Shown here piece by piece: positions 49,301 to 61,927 of a stretch of 64,000 nucleotides of DNA. Within the stretch, counting starts at the first letter, position 1. Every line of letters starts with the position of its first letter. This DNA comes from Stercorarius parasiticus. Its lineage: Eukaryota; Chordata; Aves; Charadriiformes; Stercorariidae. Below the pieces are notes generated by a model that made no database searches, was not told where the DNA came from, and worked only from the letters and a program-made list of their open reading frames with translations. Both the position numbers and the translations under genes were made by a program. Location: positions 620,001 through 684,000 of the forward strand of contig VWZL01000355.1 in the NCBI GenBank assembly GCA_013396915.1, given 5' to 3'.

Positions 49301-52300
49301 AAAATCAACCTGCTCCCCATCGCCTCAGCGTAGGTGTGCAGAAGTAAGAACAAATCAATACCAGAATCTATTCATAGGGAAAAAGGAACAAATATGTCTT
49401 TATAATTACAATATGTAACATATTCCACAGCTGCATGCCACTTGTGAATAGTTCTGATCTGAATGTAAATACATGTTTTATGCTGAGAATAATTTAAAAG
49501 AGGAACTAGGAACACACACAGAATGAGCCAGGGCTGTCTACATGCTTTTAAATATATGAACCGAATTATTCATATTTTCTCTGCATTCCCATGATATACT
49601 GAAGAGCAGCCTATGTTGCAACGCATGGTACAGTGGAAATATAAAATAAGAACCAGTTAACTGTCCAAGAACCTGCAATCTCTCCTTAAATCCATGCTCT
49701 TTACAGGCCTATCAACATTACCTAACTCGGTCATTAGTTAGGGGAGACACAGAGTATATCACATAAGGAAGACATCTAGGTTTAAAATGAGGTTGGACAA
49801 AGTACTAGAGACCAAAGACGAAGACTTTTTTACTGACTTGATGTTTGCCCTTACGCTGAAACGAACCCATGATTCAGTGCTGGGCTGCTTGGGGCATGGA
49901 TAATAACAGGACAAGTCTGAGACACTTGTTCAGATTTGCTCAGTATTTGCCTAGATGTGTAAACACTGATCATATCCATTCCCGCAAAGCTGAATTCCCT
50001 CAATCCATGGAAACACCAAATGACTTTGCTGTTTCTCAGTTGCCTTTCCTAGGAATTCCACCCTTGGGAGTTTGCTTATCCTCTCCTTCTCAGCTGCTCC
50101 TAAGCCACACCATCTGGAAACCTCCCCTTTCAGAGCAGTTCATGCTTGTCAGCTGGAGGGGACATGCCCTGTGGGCAGCGCAGGGCTGTTGGAGGAACAA
50201 AGGCGCGTGAAATATTCCCAGACCAAGTCCCAAGCTGTTCCCTTTCTTCTACAGAAAGAAAATAACCATGGAAAAAATATGCAAGGCATTAATTGCTTTC
50301 AGAGAAATTGCTGTTCTTCATAATTATTTTTTAATTTACTCTCTGCTGGATGAGAACTGATGAGAACTCGTCTCCTAGTCAGCATAAACTTTGCATTTCC
50401 TCATCTGCATCTGGGGCTTACTGAAAAATGAGCACATTGATTATCCCTCTCCCCCTCCCCTGCTCAGCCCCAGCTGCTGCTCTCCTTGTGCACTTCCAAA
50501 AACTGAAGTGCAGAACTTTTAACTTACTTATTTTTATTATTTATTTTGCTTATGTGAGTCCTCTCATCTCCTTTTTTCATCTCCCTGAATGCTGCTGAAA
50601 GGAGCGAGCACTACACTTTTGGTTAAGTGCTCAGCTGCGCTCCGAGGCATGTGTAGGACAACGGGAGAGAGGGACAAGCTGAGGCAGTGCCACCACCATC
50701 TAGTGACGGTAACAAGCTCCAAAGCTCCGACTTTTATAGTTCTTCACTCCCACCTCTTGCTGAGAGTTATTAGTCTGTGAGGGGAGGAAAGTGGGGATGG
50801 GGAAGCAATGGAAAACAACTATTTTGTGTGCTCTCAGTGACTCTAGTCCTTTGCAACGAAATGCTATGTTGGGTGAGACGTACTTAAAGGAGTTGGGGCT
50901 CCCAGAGGTATTCTTGATTGCTTTTCACAGCTCTCCCAAGAGAAACTCAGCTGTATACACCACCTGCCAGGCAAAATACTCCCATATTTTCCTTTTCAGT
51001 CAACACATTGGGATGTGCCCGCTCTCCGTTCACAAGAAGATGGGTCTTGTGTTCCCGCTTCCTTTCTCTTCTCTTCTTGAGCTACTGCCACAGTCAAACC
51101 AAGGCAGGGAACCACCTTTCCTGATCTGTAGGTAACGATTCCACCATGCGAGGCTAACATACCATCTGGCTGAAATACCTTGACAAAGAACAGAAGTGGC
51201 TGAAAACAATCAAAAATCCAGCAAGAAACCATGCTCTTCCCACCCCTACCACGTCCTTTCATCTCGCCTTGTTCTAATAACCTTGAAACTTTGTGAGAGC
51301 ATCTGGATCACAGATAAACTTAAAAAAAAGCAGAAAACTACTTGATGGAGAAATATATTTCAATTGACCTTGTTGGGTTTTGCCATGGAAAATTTACTTC
51401 TAGGCTGCGAGCGAGAGCAACTTCCTGCTCGCAGATGATTCACCTTCAACAAGAAAGTTTTGCACATCAAATAGCATCAGTCAAGAGGCTTTTCTGCATG
51501 GCAAACTCACTAACTTGTGACTCACTCTGCAGTGGATTAACGAAAGATGGCGCTTCGATGGTGTTATTGCCATTCCCCTCTCTCCACCCCCAGAACACAT
51601 CCAAAAGCTCATAACCATCAATAAAAAAACAGTACCCCCACATCATGAAGTCCTATCTGGTCTCCCATTGATCAGCTTTGCACTTCTGCAGAAGCCTTCT
51701 TTTGCCTTTTTAGCATCATTTCTCCCCTCAAAAACCAGTTACTTTCCACAGCATTGATCCCTGGTAGAAGTTTCCATTCCAGAGATCCTCCTTTTACCCA
51801 GTGTTGTTTCAAGACTCGGCAGGATGGCTGACTTTTAATCAGTCTAGCAAGTCACTTGGGTCTCTTACTGCCTAGCAGAGATTTACTTTAGGATTTTCGG
51901 TTTTGATGAAAGCACAAGTGGGAAGGAGCAAAGCTTTCCCTCGCTTTGTAATTAATCACAGGTTAAAGTGCTATATGAATTATACAGGCCTCAGGAGAGA
52001 CATCACTTTTTGAATTTTCAGCAAAGCACACAACTTAAGGCATACTTTGCTTTGTGTATTTAGCTAATAGAAGCATTAGTCACTGAGCTGGAGATTTTTT
52101 TTTTTTTTTTTCAAAGTTTGGAAGTAACCTTGATAATCTGTGGAAGATGATTTTCTAACGCGAGCTCTACCTTTATAACTTCTGGAAAATTTGGTACGAT
52201 ATAAGTTTACACATCATGGCAAGCTGGGAAGGTACAACAGAAAATTCAAATATAATTGTGTTTTCCAAACCAAGCACTGAGATTTTCTTAATGATGGGGG

Positions 52301-54778
52301 GTGGGCGGGAGAGTCACTCCGCACATTAATTTGCAGGGAAGCATATGGGTAAGGGTAGCAGTACAGCCAACTGCAACTCTTGCAAATTTATCAACAAATA
52401 CCACTACAGCTTTTAACATCCTTCCCTGCTATGACTCCAGATTCATCTCGTTGTTCGCACCCCAGTAAGAGACAATTGGTTAATACATATCACCATCACA
52501 AGCAATACTTCAAAAGGTGTTAAATCTCCCCATATGTGCCAGTTTCACAGATCCTAACGAGATTGTCTTTGTTTTGCTTCTTACGAAGTACTTTTAAATT
52601 CAAAGAAAAGTCTACTGAAAAAAACCAAAAACCCAACTTTGAAAGATAATTTCACTTAAACAGTAATCTATTTCATTATAAATAACAGCAACAAAAGAAG
52701 AATAATGCCATGGGCAGCATTGCCCAGAGTGGTATCTGCAGGGAAACTGCTATGCCAATGCCTGCAATCCCTCAGGAGATGGAAGGAACAACTGTGAGAT
52801 GGTCAGTGAAGGTTATCTCAGACGTACATAAAGCAATATATAAAATGCCCAAAACCATCATTTTTGGTAGCTGGATAAAGTTAAAACAATCTAGACATTT
52901 TCTGTCATCTTTACACACAGCCGGACAAAGCAGCCTCGGCTCTGTTTCTCTAGAGTAACAGCAGCAAAACATGTCCCTTTTGGGAATTTAAGGCGCAAAA
53001 CTGCATTCCCAGCAGCTCTGTGGAAACATGTACTATCTACCTTCCTGCTTCTTAAAAGGTGCCCATCGGAATTAATGCAGAGACTCCAATCTGCCAGTTT
53101 GTTCTCTTACGTATTCAAGAGCCATTTTAGAATACCTGGTTCCTGGATTAAAAAAAAAAAAATTAATCTGATTATGTGACTACAGGTTCAAAGATCTGAA
53201 TTAAAAATTTCTGAGAGTATAAACATTTTGGAAAACTGTTCAGGGAGAGGAAAAAACCCTACTATGGCTTATGCATTATGCTTTTATTAACATTACAGAA
53301 TAATTGTCCTCTTCCTTTCTTTCCTCTTTCCTATCACCAACAGGATTTTCTTTAATTAGACTTTTTTCTTAAATTGTTTTAAAACACAGAACACAGAAAA
53401 GGTACAAACACTGACAATAGCATTTGAATGGAATTTCAAACAGTAAAGCATGAAATGCAGAAATATGGAAATACTTTGTCTGTCAACCGCCTTTAACAAA
53501 ATGCTACTTTTTCTGTGGATGGGTTAATGCATGGTTTACGAAAGGAATTAAAGAGATAATCTTAATTCAGTAATAACAGGGCACCCCCCACGGCTTTAAG
53601 GTTACTTAATAAGGTTAAATAAAAGGGAACGTAAAACAGCTATGGCTACATCTGAAAGCTCTGAATAGCTTCAGATATACCTCATGGAAGAACTTGGGCC
53701 CCCGTGAATATCAATACATCTATTTTATTTTTAAGAAAGAATTTAGAAACACTAAAAGGATATCAATCACACTTTTCTTAACAGAGTGTAACAGAGTGAC
53801 AATTAAAGATGTCCCACTGCATCATAGCACAGCTTAAATCATGTCTGAGTGTCTGAGGTTGTTACTGAAATGATTTCTTCATTGCATTAAAATGTAAGAT
53901 TTCAAATAAATTTTGTTTTATTCTAGTAGAATGATAAAATATTTTTATTATTTAAAAAATTATATTTATTTTCTGTAAATGGTGTTAGAATAAACTAAAT
54001 TTCTCTAACAAGAAGCTATGTTCTAAATGCATTTTTTAATTTATGGAAATACTAGAGACTGATGGAAATTTCCAGGTTTGACCTTTTCTATTGCTTTAAA
54101 AACAGAACAAACCAAAAGTAAGTCCCGGTAAGGTCAGTTTTTCCAACAGACAGCCTGGGCTTCTGAAAATCATCAGCATTAACAGCAGGTACAAGAAAAT
54201 TAGTCCCTGTCTCCAAGATGTGGTTTTGCTTCTCACATCACTATGGTGCCAAGAACAGCTGCATTACAAGAGGACCTTCAGGTCTTCAGTGTTACAAACT
54301 TCTTGCCACCTCTGTCTAATATCTTTTCTGTCCTGAAGTCAGCTGGGCTGCTGAGGGAGGATCGTGCACGGAGGAGCAGTTACATGGTTTGTCTCCTGGG
54401 CTCAGGACAGCTGTTTTAATAACTTAAGGAAGTATATTCCTCCTTTTGGTGCTCATCATAACAGCACGGAGTATGTTTTGGAGTATGTTTTTCATACACA
54501 TTTCATGATTACGGCATCAGTTGATGCTCTAAGTGTAAGTGTGGGGCGTATCTTCTTCTCATCAAAATCTAACAGTGATGTGTTCTTCAGCTTCTGAGAA
54601 AAAAAAAGTATTGGCCAAGTAGTTCCCTTTTAGGGTCATGTGGTTATCACCGTTCTCAGGTTACTTGTTTTTCGTATAACCATGTCTATCCCATTTATCT
54701 ACCTATAAATACTATTTTCCTATCCTGTGATGGGCATTTGAAGGCCACTTGCAGACAAAAGGAGATTATGATCTGCTG

Positions 54779-55032
54779 TGGCCAGCAGGTCGAAGGAGGT
54801 GATTCTGCCCCTCTGCTCCACTCTGGTGAGACCCCACCTGAAGTACTGTGTCCAGCTCTGGAGCCCTCAGCACAAGGACATGGACCTGTTGGAATGGGTC
54901 CAGAGGAGGGTCATGAAGATGATCAGAGGGCTGGAGCACCTCTGCTGTGAGGACAGGCTGAGAGAGTTGGGGGTGTTCAGCTTGGAGAAGAGAAGGCTCC
55001 GGGGAGACCTTCGAGCCCCTTCCAGCGCCTAA
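54779..55032 (+). pseudogene. CR1 ORF2 relic, C terminus of reverse transcriptase
   Basis: About 84 codons remain open: [57 protein letters not shown] and [15 protein letters not shown] follow the order of the CR1 polymerase C-terminal region. A stop at 55030-55032 ends the frame; the family continues further (the NFFTVR..HWNRLPRE part is encoded beyond it at about 55140-55200), so the stop or a frameshift has broken it. Endonuclease and the catalytic RT motifs are absent through 5' truncation. It is non-functional. Confidence 0.93.
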
Positions 55033-55359
55033 AGGGGGCCTGCAGGAAAGCTGGGGAGGGACTCTTTATCAGGGAGCGTAATGGTAGGACACAGGGTAAT
55101 GGCCTCAAACTGAAAGAGGGGAGATTTAGATTAGATATTAGGAAGAAATTCTTTCCTGTGAGGGTGGTGAGGCACTGGAACAGGTTGCCCAGAGAAGCTG
55201 TGGCTGCCCCATCCCTGGAAGTGTTCAAGGCCAGGCTGGATGGGACTTGGAACAACCTGGTCCAGTGGGAGGTGTCCCTGCCCAGGGCCGGGGGGTGGAA
55301 CTAGATGGTCTTTAAGATCCCTTCCAACCTGAACCATTCTGTGATTCTGTGATTCTGAG
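54779..55359 (+). mobile_element. CR1 LINE, best-preserved copy in the window, 5'-truncated
   Basis: This plus-strand copy of about 580 bp runs from the reverse-transcriptase C terminus through the entire 3' untranslated region to the tail. Landmarks in order are the RT segment, AGGAAGAAATTCTTTCCTGT, CACTGGAACAGGTTGCCCAG, the CTAGATGGTCTTTAAGATCC block and a tail of ATTCTGTGATTCTGTGATTC at 55337-55356. No flanking target duplication is evident, as is usual for CR1. The intact tail and fairly low divergence make it one of the younger CR1 insertions here. Confidence 0.96.
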
Positions 55360-57418
55360 ATTATTTCCAGCTCATTTCCATGCATGGCACAGAGCTATGT
55401 GCAGAGATGAGCAGCTTTGTTTCTATTTGTCTTCTTTCTCTGGCTAAAACCTAAAATCAATTTGTTGCTTTGCTCATCCCTGAAAAGGCACAAGCTATGC
55501 AAGCTACCACATCTCAAGCCTGTTGTGCATCGCCCAGGCAGAGGGGATGGCACGGGAGTGCTGCTGTCGGAGCACAAGGGTGCAAGAGTGCCGGTATCTC
55601 CAACTCAGAGCTGGAAAACCCAAGCAAGGGAGACCTTGGTGCAGATGCACGGTTGCAGGCAGCTGAATGTGGGTTGCCCAAGGTTTCGGGAAGCTTTTGC
55701 ACCCTGTGGTGACCTCTGAGCTAGCTAATTATAAAGCAAATTGGTTTGGATCTTTATGATAATACATACCACCCGATGGTCTTGTAGATGCAGCCTCATT
55801 TTCATTTGATGCCTAAATGCCATTTACACCAATTAAAACTATTTTGTGACTAATATTTCTGGGGCCACACCTAGCTAAATGATTACTGCAAGTAGCGTGG
55901 GTCATCTTGCAAATGCAGTGACTGCATTTTACCAACTTTATTGTGGGCAGTTCTATGTACAGTTATGTTTGATGAGTCTATTCTTTCCAGGAGGAATAAA
56001 TGAGATATTTCTGGTTGCATCCACTCCCAAGCAGACATCAAGGGCCAGAACAATGATGTCTCAGATTGAAAACCACAGCTACGAGCCACAGCTATTTCGC
56101 TTTACAGAAGTACCCTAGAAATGTGAATACGGTTGCTGTTGGTTCTGCTCACCAATCTCCCAAGGGCCATATGTGAATCATGTGTTTCCTGAAGACTGGT
56201 ATGAAAAGAAGCTTAGAGGCTGATTGTTCTTCTAGGGAAGGAGCTTGGAAAAGACAGGTTGTCACCCATTTTTTTCCCAATATATCCCATCTTTTCAGCT
56301 GCTCAGGAAAAACAGATGTTATCTGCTATGCATTTCCAGCACAACAGAAAACCTGGACTTTGTACTTAGCAGAATAGTGCAAATAAATGGAATTGTTAAA
56401 AGTGTGTTTTAAAGTGTGTTTTATCTTTTTAAGATGTCCAGTAAGAGAAAAAGAGCCAAATACCCCAACAAGGTAAATCATCATTTGTCCTCTGGAATAA
56501 CTCGCAGTAGTTTTCCACAACCAAGTCTGTAAAATTTTTTTTTTTTTAGGAGCTGCTCTTTTCTACCTCCTTCCATTTTAATACGTCCTCAATATCAGTT
56601 ATTTTTGCTTCAGCTCTATGAGGCCAATAACTAGGATGAACAATAGCTCTTCCCTTCGCAAACAAAAATATGATATTGCTAGTGAAAGAAAACATAGAAA
56701 ATTGCCATAGAAATAAAATCTCAGCAAGTGTTTTCATTTGTCAAATTTGCTCAGCAAGAAGGTCCTCAGTAAAGAAAATACAATCCATAAACCCAGCATC
56801 AATTATCACAGAGTGTAGGCACTAGGCTGCATTTGTTCTTAATTTTTGCACATCGGAAAATGATGATTATATACACTTAATCAACGGGGAACCAGCAAAT
56901 TCATAGAAACGGCAAGAATCCCCATCTCTTGCTGAGCGTTGTGGAAGTCTATGAAATTCTGCAAACTTGTAAACCTCCGAGCTGAAACGCTAAGCTGAAT
57001 TAATCCATACCACTGCCTCGGCAGTGATGGAACAGCTGATGTTTCAGGAAAATATGAGGAAGATGCCTTGTTACCTGTTCATTAGTTCTTCACAAAGACA
57101 CGTCCTTCATGACCTTTCGTTCCCTGACTGGTTCCCACTCTGAAAAGTGCACTTATCTTCGTCCTGGCATTGAGCCTTCCACTGCAAATGTTGTTGCTGA
57201 TGCTGCTTTCAGGCTGCGCACATGTTCCTAAAATGAGAATATACACCAGAACTGAGAAATAAGAAAGAAAATGTGAGCAAAATGTATGTTTTCAATCCTA
57301 GATCTCTCTAATTAGCTGCTTAAGGCCACATTCCCAATCTCCCATCTAGGAAAATTAATTAGTAGGATGGCCAAATCCGTGATTAAAACAGTCATGCACA
57401 GAGTGTCTGGATGCAACT

Positions 57419-57430
57419 TGACAGTTGTCA
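57419..57430. promoter_or_regulatory. TGACA-N2-TGTCA, TALE-homeodomain dimer-like site
   Basis: TGACAGTTGTCA resembles the inverted dimer motif known for TGIF/MEIS/PKNOX proteins. An AACAATTGGG (SOX-type ACAAT core) follows at 57436-57445. A single match of this length can occur by chance. Confidence 0.35.
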
Positions 57431-57652
57431 GGCTGAACAATTGGGATTTATTTGGAGCCCTTCAGTTCCCATTGTGGCAAACCAGTAATATGATATTTCA
57501 ACAAAGAGTAAATGAAATAAAAGGAAAGGAGTAAAGAAGCTGATGGCAAGGACCTAACTGAAAAGCAGACAACAGAAAGAGATGAGATTAAGAGTGGAAA
57601 TGACAAGAATTATGGACTTGTTTATATAGATTCATGGAAATTGCAGAAAAGA

Positions 57653-57792
57653 GAGAAGAGAAGAGAAGAGAAGAGAAGAGAAGAGAAGAGAAGAGAAGAG
57701 AAGAGAAGAGAAGAGAAGAGAAGAGAAGAGAAGAGAAGAGAAGAGAAGAGAAGAGAAGAGAAGAGAAGAGAAGAGAAGAGAAGAGAAGAGAA
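57653..57792. repeat. Perfect (GAGAA)28 pentanucleotide microsatellite
   Basis: Twenty-eight uninterrupted 5-bp units, 140 bp, all purines on the plus strand. The flanks are A-rich. It translates to an EKRRE pattern in one frame, which is an artefact of the repeat. The length is likely polymorphic, and long pure purine tracts can form triplex DNA. Confidence 0.99.
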
Positions 57793-59840
57793 ACCCTAAA
57801 CCAAAAGCAAGGGGGAAAAAGTAAATGTGTAGATAGAGCTCTAAAAAGAAAAATAATTTAGGAAACCTCCGAATTTCAGAAGATTTTGAGCACTTCTTGC
57901 TTAAAATTAAGCTAAAAAGTCAGGGGGGTTATGCCCTACTGGTCCTTTCAGAGCATAACTTCCTTCTCCCCTTCTTTCTTTAAATTCGTCTTTGTGATGC
58001 CAAGCTTAGTCCCTTTATTAAAATACACACATGTGGCTTCTGAAGTGCCATCAAGCAAATGCTGGAAGCCAGTCTACTCACTCTGACGTAGAATAACAAT
58101 ATCTACCATAGATGGCTGGGACAATGAAAAGCAATTCGTAATTGTTCCAAACATCCATTCATGTAGGCGCATACTGGAGGCGCAGGCTACTATTGAAATA
58201 CTCAGACTTACAGGATGCACCATACATTGAAATATTCCAATGGCATTGTTTGCAGGAGAGTTTTACCAATGTACTAGAAATAAGCAGTACACTCGCAGCT
58301 TTTCTCAACTGTGGTAATCCACTTCACACTGACCTTCAGATCCAATTAATTTGCAGCTAATGGAATGCTATGTTCAAAGGAATTTTGAGTATTACTTGAA
58401 ATTCCCAAATGACGCTGTTAGCCAACTATCTTGGAAGGGGTGATAAGCAGCAGTAGCACAGGGGCTACTGGTGGTGCATAACTGAGTTTTGCTTCTAACA
58501 TATGCTGCTTGTATTTTTGCACACAAATTATATTGCAGGTTTCTTAGAAGGGTTGATTTTATTTTTTTTCCTTTGGTGCAAAGGCTTCTGTGATACCTCT
58601 TAAGGTAAAACAGTCTCATGGAAGTGCATTGGCTTGACCCCGAAATGGCCCTGAACCTCTTAGTTCCTCCAGATTGAACTCCTCCTCGAGTTTGTTCCAC
58701 TGCTGAGAGCCAGTGGTGAGGCTGGAGTCCACTGCAAGGCAGCAAGTAGACTTCCCAAGACTTACTCTTAGGGAAAGCTTGGTGTTGTAGATGTGATACT
58801 TCCTCTAGCCGTACGGTTTGGGCCAGGTTCTCAGTTTAGTCGTCTCACCTTGTAGCTGGGATCTCAAGGTAAAGATGGAAGCGTCCTTTTTTTCTGGCTG
58901 TGGCTGTCAGCCCTCTTCTTGGTTTCCCTAAGAGCAGGTGTGTGATGTGCCACAGGATAACTGAGGGATATCCCCCAGTTGGCATCAAACGATTTAAGAT
59001 ATGGGACTTAGGTCATAAGGAGAAAATGATAGTTACAGTCGTAGTATAGCTGGGCATCAGGACTGTGCCTTCGTGCACTCCCAGAACACTTGGTCATTAA
59101 TTCCCTGGGCAGGCGAGGGCTTCCACAGCCTGTCTTTGCATAGATGAGGCAGCATGAGATGAGACAAATTTGAGCCCATGGACTGCACTGAAATGAGGTG
59201 ATTGACTAAACTCTTGGCCAGCTTCACAAGGGAGCATTTGCCCAAGTGTCAAAGGAGCCCTCCAGGAGGGGATTTTGGCATGTGCTGGAGATTCGCCCAG
59301 GCAGCTCCCATTGTGCATAGACCAATCAACGCTTAAATGTCTTGATTAGTATCGTAGGTAGAGACTCTGCAGTCCCTGCATCAACCCCAGGCAGCTGCTG
59401 CTGCTGCAGAATCGACCAAACTGTACCTAGATGAGATACCTGTAATCAGTCAGTAAAACCTGTTCCTGCAGAGTCAGGAGTGAACGGTCACACAAACCAG
59501 CCCTTTTTTATGCAGCTAAAGCAGGCAGGGGGTGTTTTGTGCCTAGTTTAAGGCAATAAATAGCAATGGATCCTGTGTTCACTGCAGCGGCCACCCAGGA
59601 CCCCAAGGCAGGTTTGGGGGAGTCCAATTTGATCCTGTTGGAGACATCATTGCGAGGACCTTTATGACCAACTCTGTCATCACCTGGAAAGCAACCGACC
59701 ATCCTGTTTGAGAGGTATGATCCCCTACATAAGCATTAACCTATTGAAAAGATTCCAGCAGAATAGTTTTGGGGGGTTTGTTTGCAGAGTATCCATAGCA
59801 ACGACTGTGGTGTATGGACTCCTGATACACTTCAGCTCCT

Positions 59841-59894
59841 TGTTTCCATCTCCCCGGGATGTTTCCATCTCCCCTTGTTTCCATCTCCCCAGGA
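59841..59894. repeat. Three tandem copies of a TGTTTCCATCTCCCC unit
   Basis: Copies start at 59841, 59860 and 59876, with spacers GGGA, T and AGGA, giving 19-, 16- and 19-bp units. The 15-bp core is identical in all three. Confidence 0.95.
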
Positions 59895-61762
59895 CCAGAT
59901 CTGCTCTTTCAGCAGCAGACGGGAACAAATCGTCTTTTTACTGCAGACAGTCTTTACACTGCAGACATAAAATAAATCTCTGACATAACATGAGAGAAGG
60001 TGAGGTAGAAAGATATGCATAGAAACAGCTATTCCCTGCACAGACTTGTCTCCCACACTCTGGTGCTCCGAAAGATCTTCTTGAGCCACGCCGTCCATAT
60101 ACAGGAGACAAGTAGCATCTCTGACAGGCCCAGTATTAACCATTCACCCCTTTTTCTTGGTGAAAGGGAAGAGGTATTTTATCTTCTAGTGTGAGATTTA
60201 CCCAAAGGAAAACTTTTACCGAACAGGAAGCATTAAAGTTCTGTAGCTGCATATTTTAAAGCTGGTTCCTAAGTATTCAAGTCATTAGAAATCCACTGAC
60301 TTCAGCAGAGCTGTGCAGAGTTATGCCAGCTATGAATCTAGCTGCTCTCTGTTTAAGTACTTCCCAGGCATTAAAATCCTTTTAAAAGTAAGTCATCCAG
60401 GTGATGTTTGCCCGCATATAAATCAATTAAGACGTGAAAGGTTGTATGTAGGCATGGGGATAAGAGAGGAACAAGGGGGAAGAGGAAGGAATATTTCCCT
60501 TTTTAATTTTCTAGGTAGTTTTTTCCCCCCGGTGTGTCCTGTCTTCAGCTGACTTTGTTCTATGTGCCCAGAGCTACCCACTCCATAACACTCACACTGT
60601 TGTCAAAGGTTCATCAATATTTATAGCATGCATCCTTACAGTTGTATTAATTGTATATTGCTTCATGAAATGGGAGCCTTGCAACCTGGGGTACTTATGT
60701 GATGAATAGCCTTTGTTAGGCTCTGGTAGAAATACAATTTTCAATGACCCTTCTGTAGTCTTTCTAATGCAGTGACTGGTTTAATTTTTTTTTTTTCCTG
60801 AAATAGGCTGTTGATGAAAGGTATCAGCCTTTTAAAAATCCACTTTCCACATCCAGATTTTGAAAAAAATTAGACCTGCGTATTCTTATAAATCAGTGAT
60901 GTCCTCCTGAATCTTCTGTGAAATGTTTATTGTCAAGTGATCACTGAGTTGTGTTTTCTTGCTTTGTTGGGCTAAGCCTCAAAAATAAGAACTTTAAGAA
61001 CTTGTTTTGTTTTCACTGTTAATCTCAGGATCAACGTGGCACCATCAGAGCCAAAACATTTCTCTTTTGAAGAATTAACTCTGCTTAAAAGCACACACAG
61101 AATCATTACTGTTTTTCCAGGCATCATCGAGACTCATGGCAGTTTTCAACATGAGATACTCTTAACTGGAAATATTTTACAAGATCTGTGCTAAATTGAC
61201 TGACACCGTTAACGGCATTAGCAGCAGGTCATGTATTAGCATCTTCAGCTGCCTTTAGCCCGTGTCTGAGCAGATCACAGCCTTCCCCGTGAAGATAAAG
61301 GGGCAGGTTTCAGGCCCTAGAGCAGACTAGCATTGAAATGCTATTTCTGATGCGGTTTAAAGGATTAGCACAGCTTTTTCAGCAATACAAATAATTTAAT
61401 AAGCAGCAAAACAGTCTCCGGTAGTCACACAAGTCAGGGAGCACAGTGGCCACAGTCAGTCCAGAGCGCAGATTGCCGAGAAAGTCCGTAGGGATGAGGC
61501 AGGTCCAAGGTCCAGCTACGAAACCAGAATCACACTGGGATGAGGGAGGTGCATGGTCCTGCACAGACACAGCTGCAGCACAGCTCAGGCAAGGACCAAG
61601 ACTGAGGACCTCAACTTGAAGTCAAGCCTTGAGCAGAGGTGGAGGAACCCCACCACTTCTCCCAGCTTTGTCCCACCACTCTCGTCACAGCAGTCTTGTC
61701 CAAGGCTATGGTGGCTGCACTGTATCAGAGCTGGCCCCAGCTTGTCCCCTTGAATGGGAATA

Positions 61763-61927
61763 ACATTAGCTGTGGATGCCCCATCCCTGGAAGGGTTCAC
61801 AGCCAGGCTGGATGAGGCTTTGAACAACCTGATCTAGGGGAAGGTGTCCCTGCCCATGGCAGGGACGTTGGACTAGATCATCTTTAAGGTCCCTTCCAAA
61901 CCAAACCATTCTATGATGATTCTATGA
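61763..61927 (+). mobile_element. CR1 LINE 3' end fragment
   Basis: Plus-strand CR1 tail beginning at GCTGTGGATGCCCCATCCC, with CAACCTGATCTAGGGG, then GGACTAGATCATCTTTAAGG, GTCCCTTCC and a tail of ATTCTATGATGATTCTATGA. Only the noncoding 3' region is kept. Confidence 0.95.

Larger units (their letters stand above)
39831..54778. other. Long unique AT-rich stretch, no gene supported
   Basis: About 15 kb with no recognised gene. It includes an unresolved base at 40749, a T-run at 41011-41020, a long AT hairpin at 42725-42790, an AAAAC run at 43308-43336, an 82-bp direct duplication (44.5 and 46.3 kb), a T-run at 52091-52111 and many short A-runs. The 169-codon minus-strand frame at 42825-43334 starts inside the AAAAC run and has no domain. 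A possible noncoding exon at 46879-47035 is discussed under findings. Confidence 0.5.
55360..61762. other. Unique sequence with simple repeats, no gene supported
   Basis: About 6.4 kb. Besides the GAGAA array and a small tandem repeat, I see only short frames without domains. The stretch 57340-57490 has regulatory-element character (see findings). The stretch 61390-61750 is GC-richer and may be an old unassigned repeat next to the CR1 tail. Confidence 0.5.

Noticed and set aside
54977..55385. Minus-strand frames of 92 and 84 codons
   Set aside because: Antisense shadows of the CR1 copy at 54779-55359.
57634..57861. 75-codon frame with an EKRRE-type charged repeat
   Set aside because: It is the translation of the GAGAA microsatellite and not a protein.
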